Positions 5,950 to 7,259 of a DNA stretch of 7,259 nucleotides are shown in pieces (the stretch's first letter is position 1; the number at the start of each line of letters is the position of its first letter). The DNA lies in contig WQSV01000068.1 in the NCBI GenBank assembly GCA_009787685.1, positions 1-7,259 on the forward strand, given 5' to 3'. Source of the stretch: Bacillota bacterium (GTDB lineage: Bacteria > Bacillota > Clostridia > Christensenellales > Pumilibacteraceae). Position numbers and translations under genes: made by a program. The notes under the pieces are model-generated. The model had not been told where the DNA came from. It worked only from the letters and a program-made list of their open reading frames with translations, and made no database searches.

Positions 5950-7146
5950 ATGGACTATATCAACATTTTAGCATATTCAAATGGAGACCCAGAAGGCTGG
6001 GTCGGTTGGCTCGTTTTTTCAATAATAGCGGGTGTTATCACGATTTTGTTTGAGGTCGCATCTCATCAAATGAAAACTCAACGCGGATATTTGGCATTAA
6101 CATCAATTGCAAATATTTTTTGGGCACTCATGTTTTTCTTCTCAGGACTCCACATCAGAAACATTGGGACGGTTTTGATTATGATTTTGGCAGCAGTGTT
6201 TGGTGTTGTTCGAGGACTAACATTTTGGTGGGTTTTTGCGAAAAAAACAAGACGACGCAAAATTATTGGCAGAATAACTTTATATATTTCAATGGCAATT
6301 GTCGCGGGGGCCGCAATTTTTGCAGTGACTGGACTCCAAACAACAACTCAAATCATTATTCAATCAATTGGAATTTTGACAGGTCTTCTTTTCATTGTTG
6401 GGCAATACCTCCCAAGCAAGCACTGGTTGAGGCTGTTTGTCGTTTTGTATGCGAGCGTTATTGCTCTTGGAACAACACCCCTCAGTGCGCTTGGTCCTCC
6501 AATTCCAGTCTATGAATTGTGTTATTACACTGGGCAATATGTCCACAAATACATCGAAGGCTCGGGGTATCAATATTTGCCGGGCGAAGGCTACTGGGTG
6601 CCGATGGCTATGGCGATTGAAATGTCGAAAATATTTTCAATCACAGTTTTTTATATCATATTCCTAGCAAAAAGAGGAGCAGCAAAAAGAAGAGAAAGGC
6701 TTGGAATGGATGCTCCGCCACCAAGGCAACTGCCACCATGGCTCAAAAGAGTGCTTGACATTATCCAAGGTTCAGCAGTCGAAAAAGCTTATGCAACATC
6801 AATAAACCAACGTGAACCAGCAGACGAGGGTGGGAACGAACTTTTGGCGACAAGGCCAAAGCAAGAGTTTCCACCATTCTTCAAAGAGCCGATGGCGGAA
6901 ATGTATCGTGAACTCAGGCTCACTCGCAAAGACAGGGAAAAGCCAACGAATTCGACCGAAAGCGTGGAAACTGAATCGACAGATGAGTCCAGCAGAGAGA
7001 CGACAGGGTCAACCGAAGATAAAATTGAAAAAGTAGACACTGAGTCAACCGAAGGGCAAGTCGAAAATGAAACGGCAAAAGCAACAGAACAAGTCGAAAC
7101 ACAAGACCCAGTCGAACTAGAAAACGACGATACAGCAACAAAATAA
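5950..7146 (+). CDS. Multi-pass membrane protein of unknown function with acidic Thr/Ser/Glu-rich tail
   Basis: A 398-residue protein not recognised with certainty. Seen: about seven hydrophobic segments near residues 19-37, 46-66, 71-95, 105-126, 132-152, 158-178 and 215-239. Basic loops KKTRRRK (98-104) and KRGAAKRRER (241-250) mark likely cytoplasmic sides. A Pro-rich stretch APPPRQLPPW (255-264) follows, then a soluble region to about 330. Residues 331-398 form a low-complexity acidic tail rich in Thr, Ser and Glu with ESTDESS- and ESTEGQ-like repeats and no Cys or aromatic residues, probably disordered. The N-terminal half has the look of YgjV-like inner membrane proteins (a conserved short loop after the first helix, IANIFWALMFFFSG, and further short helices), but this is a weak resemblance. 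A PnuC-like transporter is an alternative. It has its own promoter and terminator. The ATG lacks a strong Shine-Dalgarno site; no better start is seen. Confidence 0.8.
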   Translation: MDYINILAYSNGDPEGWVGWLVFSIIAGVITILFEVASHQMKTQRGYLALTSIANIFWALMFFFSGLHIRNIGTVLIMILAAVFGVVRGLTFWWVFAKKTRRRKIIGRITLYISMAIVAGAAIFAVTGLQTTTQIIIQSIGILTGLLFIVGQYLPSKHWLRLFVVLYASVIALGTTPLSALGPPIPVYELCYYTGQYVHKYIEGSGYQYLPGEGYWVPMAMAIEMSKIFSITVFYIIFLAKRGAAKRRERLGMDAPPPRQLPPWLKRVLDIIQGSAVEKAYATSINQREPADEGGNELLATRPKQEFPPFFKEPMAEMYRELRLTRKDREKPTNSTESVETESTDESSRETTGSTEDKIEKVDTESTEGQVENETAKATEQVETQDPVELENDDTATK

Positions 7147-7153
7147 ATTCTTA

Positions 7154-7190
7154 AAAAAGTCTAGATTTTTTTTGAGAAACTAGGCTTTTT
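7154..7190 (+). terminator. Intrinsic terminator of the membrane protein gene
   Basis: AAAAAGTCTAG (7154-7164) pairs with CTAGGCTTTTT (7180-7190), 11 pairs including one G.U, around a 15-nt loop. It starts 7 nt after the stop codon. T-runs on both strands allow two-way action. Confidence 0.85.
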
Positions 7191-7193
7191 CAG

Positions 7194-7222
7194 TTGTTTT
7201 TTTTGTGCTATTAAGCTATAAT
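7194..7222 (+). promoter_or_regulatory. Probable promoter for a gene beyond the window
   Basis: A perfect TATAAT (7217-7222) is preceded at 17 nt by TTGTTT (7194-7199), a weak -35. It lies just after the terminator. Transcription would start near 7229; what it serves is outside the window. Confidence 0.5.
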
Positions 7223-7259
7223 CTAATGAGTCACCATATTCAAAATAATTGCATATACA

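Noticed and set aside
6789..7141. Minus-strand open frames opposite the acidic tail
   Set aside because: They arise from the low-complexity codon pattern of the tail and show no ribosome site or recognisable protein.

Overview
The window is low-GC and its features fit a member of the Bacillota, most likely an uncultured Clostridia-type bacterium. The best taxonomic clue is a single protein joining IspH of the MEP isoprenoid pathway to four S1 RNA-binding domains, a fusion known from Clostridia. Extended -10 promoters, A/T-rich hairpin terminators and one strong Shine-Dalgarno site agree with this. The species cannot be named from the sequence alone.

Layout. Bases 1-57 may hold the tail of an upstream frame. 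Bases 60-581 (+) encode a small FMN nitroreductase. Bases 582-1044 hold no convincing gene; they contain a two-unit repeat array, an imperfect long hairpin and a strong bidirectional terminator. Bases 1045-3006 (-) encode a 653-residue CASTOR/POLLUX-like membrane channel with nucleotide-binding-type regulatory domains. Its promoter sits so close to the start codon that the mRNA is predicted to be almost leaderless. Bases 3007-3733 separate this gene from the divergent ispH-S1 gene. They hold both promoters, an unexplained 80-codon open stretch and a four-unit array of the same repeat family. Bases 3734-5824 (+) encode the IspH-S1 fusion and end in a 20-bp perfect terminator stem. Bases 5950-7146 (+) encode a multi-pass membrane protein of unknown function with a long acidic Thr/Ser/Glu-rich tail, behind its own extended -10 promoter. 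The window ends with a terminator and a probable promoter for the next gene.

The genes look like separate transcription units rather than one operon, since each of the last three has its own promoter and terminator. No shared pathway links them.

The most notable feature is the 73-74-bp repeat family. Each unit carries two short hairpins, A (GGGTC-TTC-GACCC) and B (CAGTC-GAA-GACTG). Sequence differences among the six copies are largely compensatory or G.U-preserving, so the fold rather than the sequence appears conserved. One array lies in the predicted 3' region of the nitroreductase transcript. The other lies inside a predicted ~490-nt leader of the ispH-S1 mRNA.
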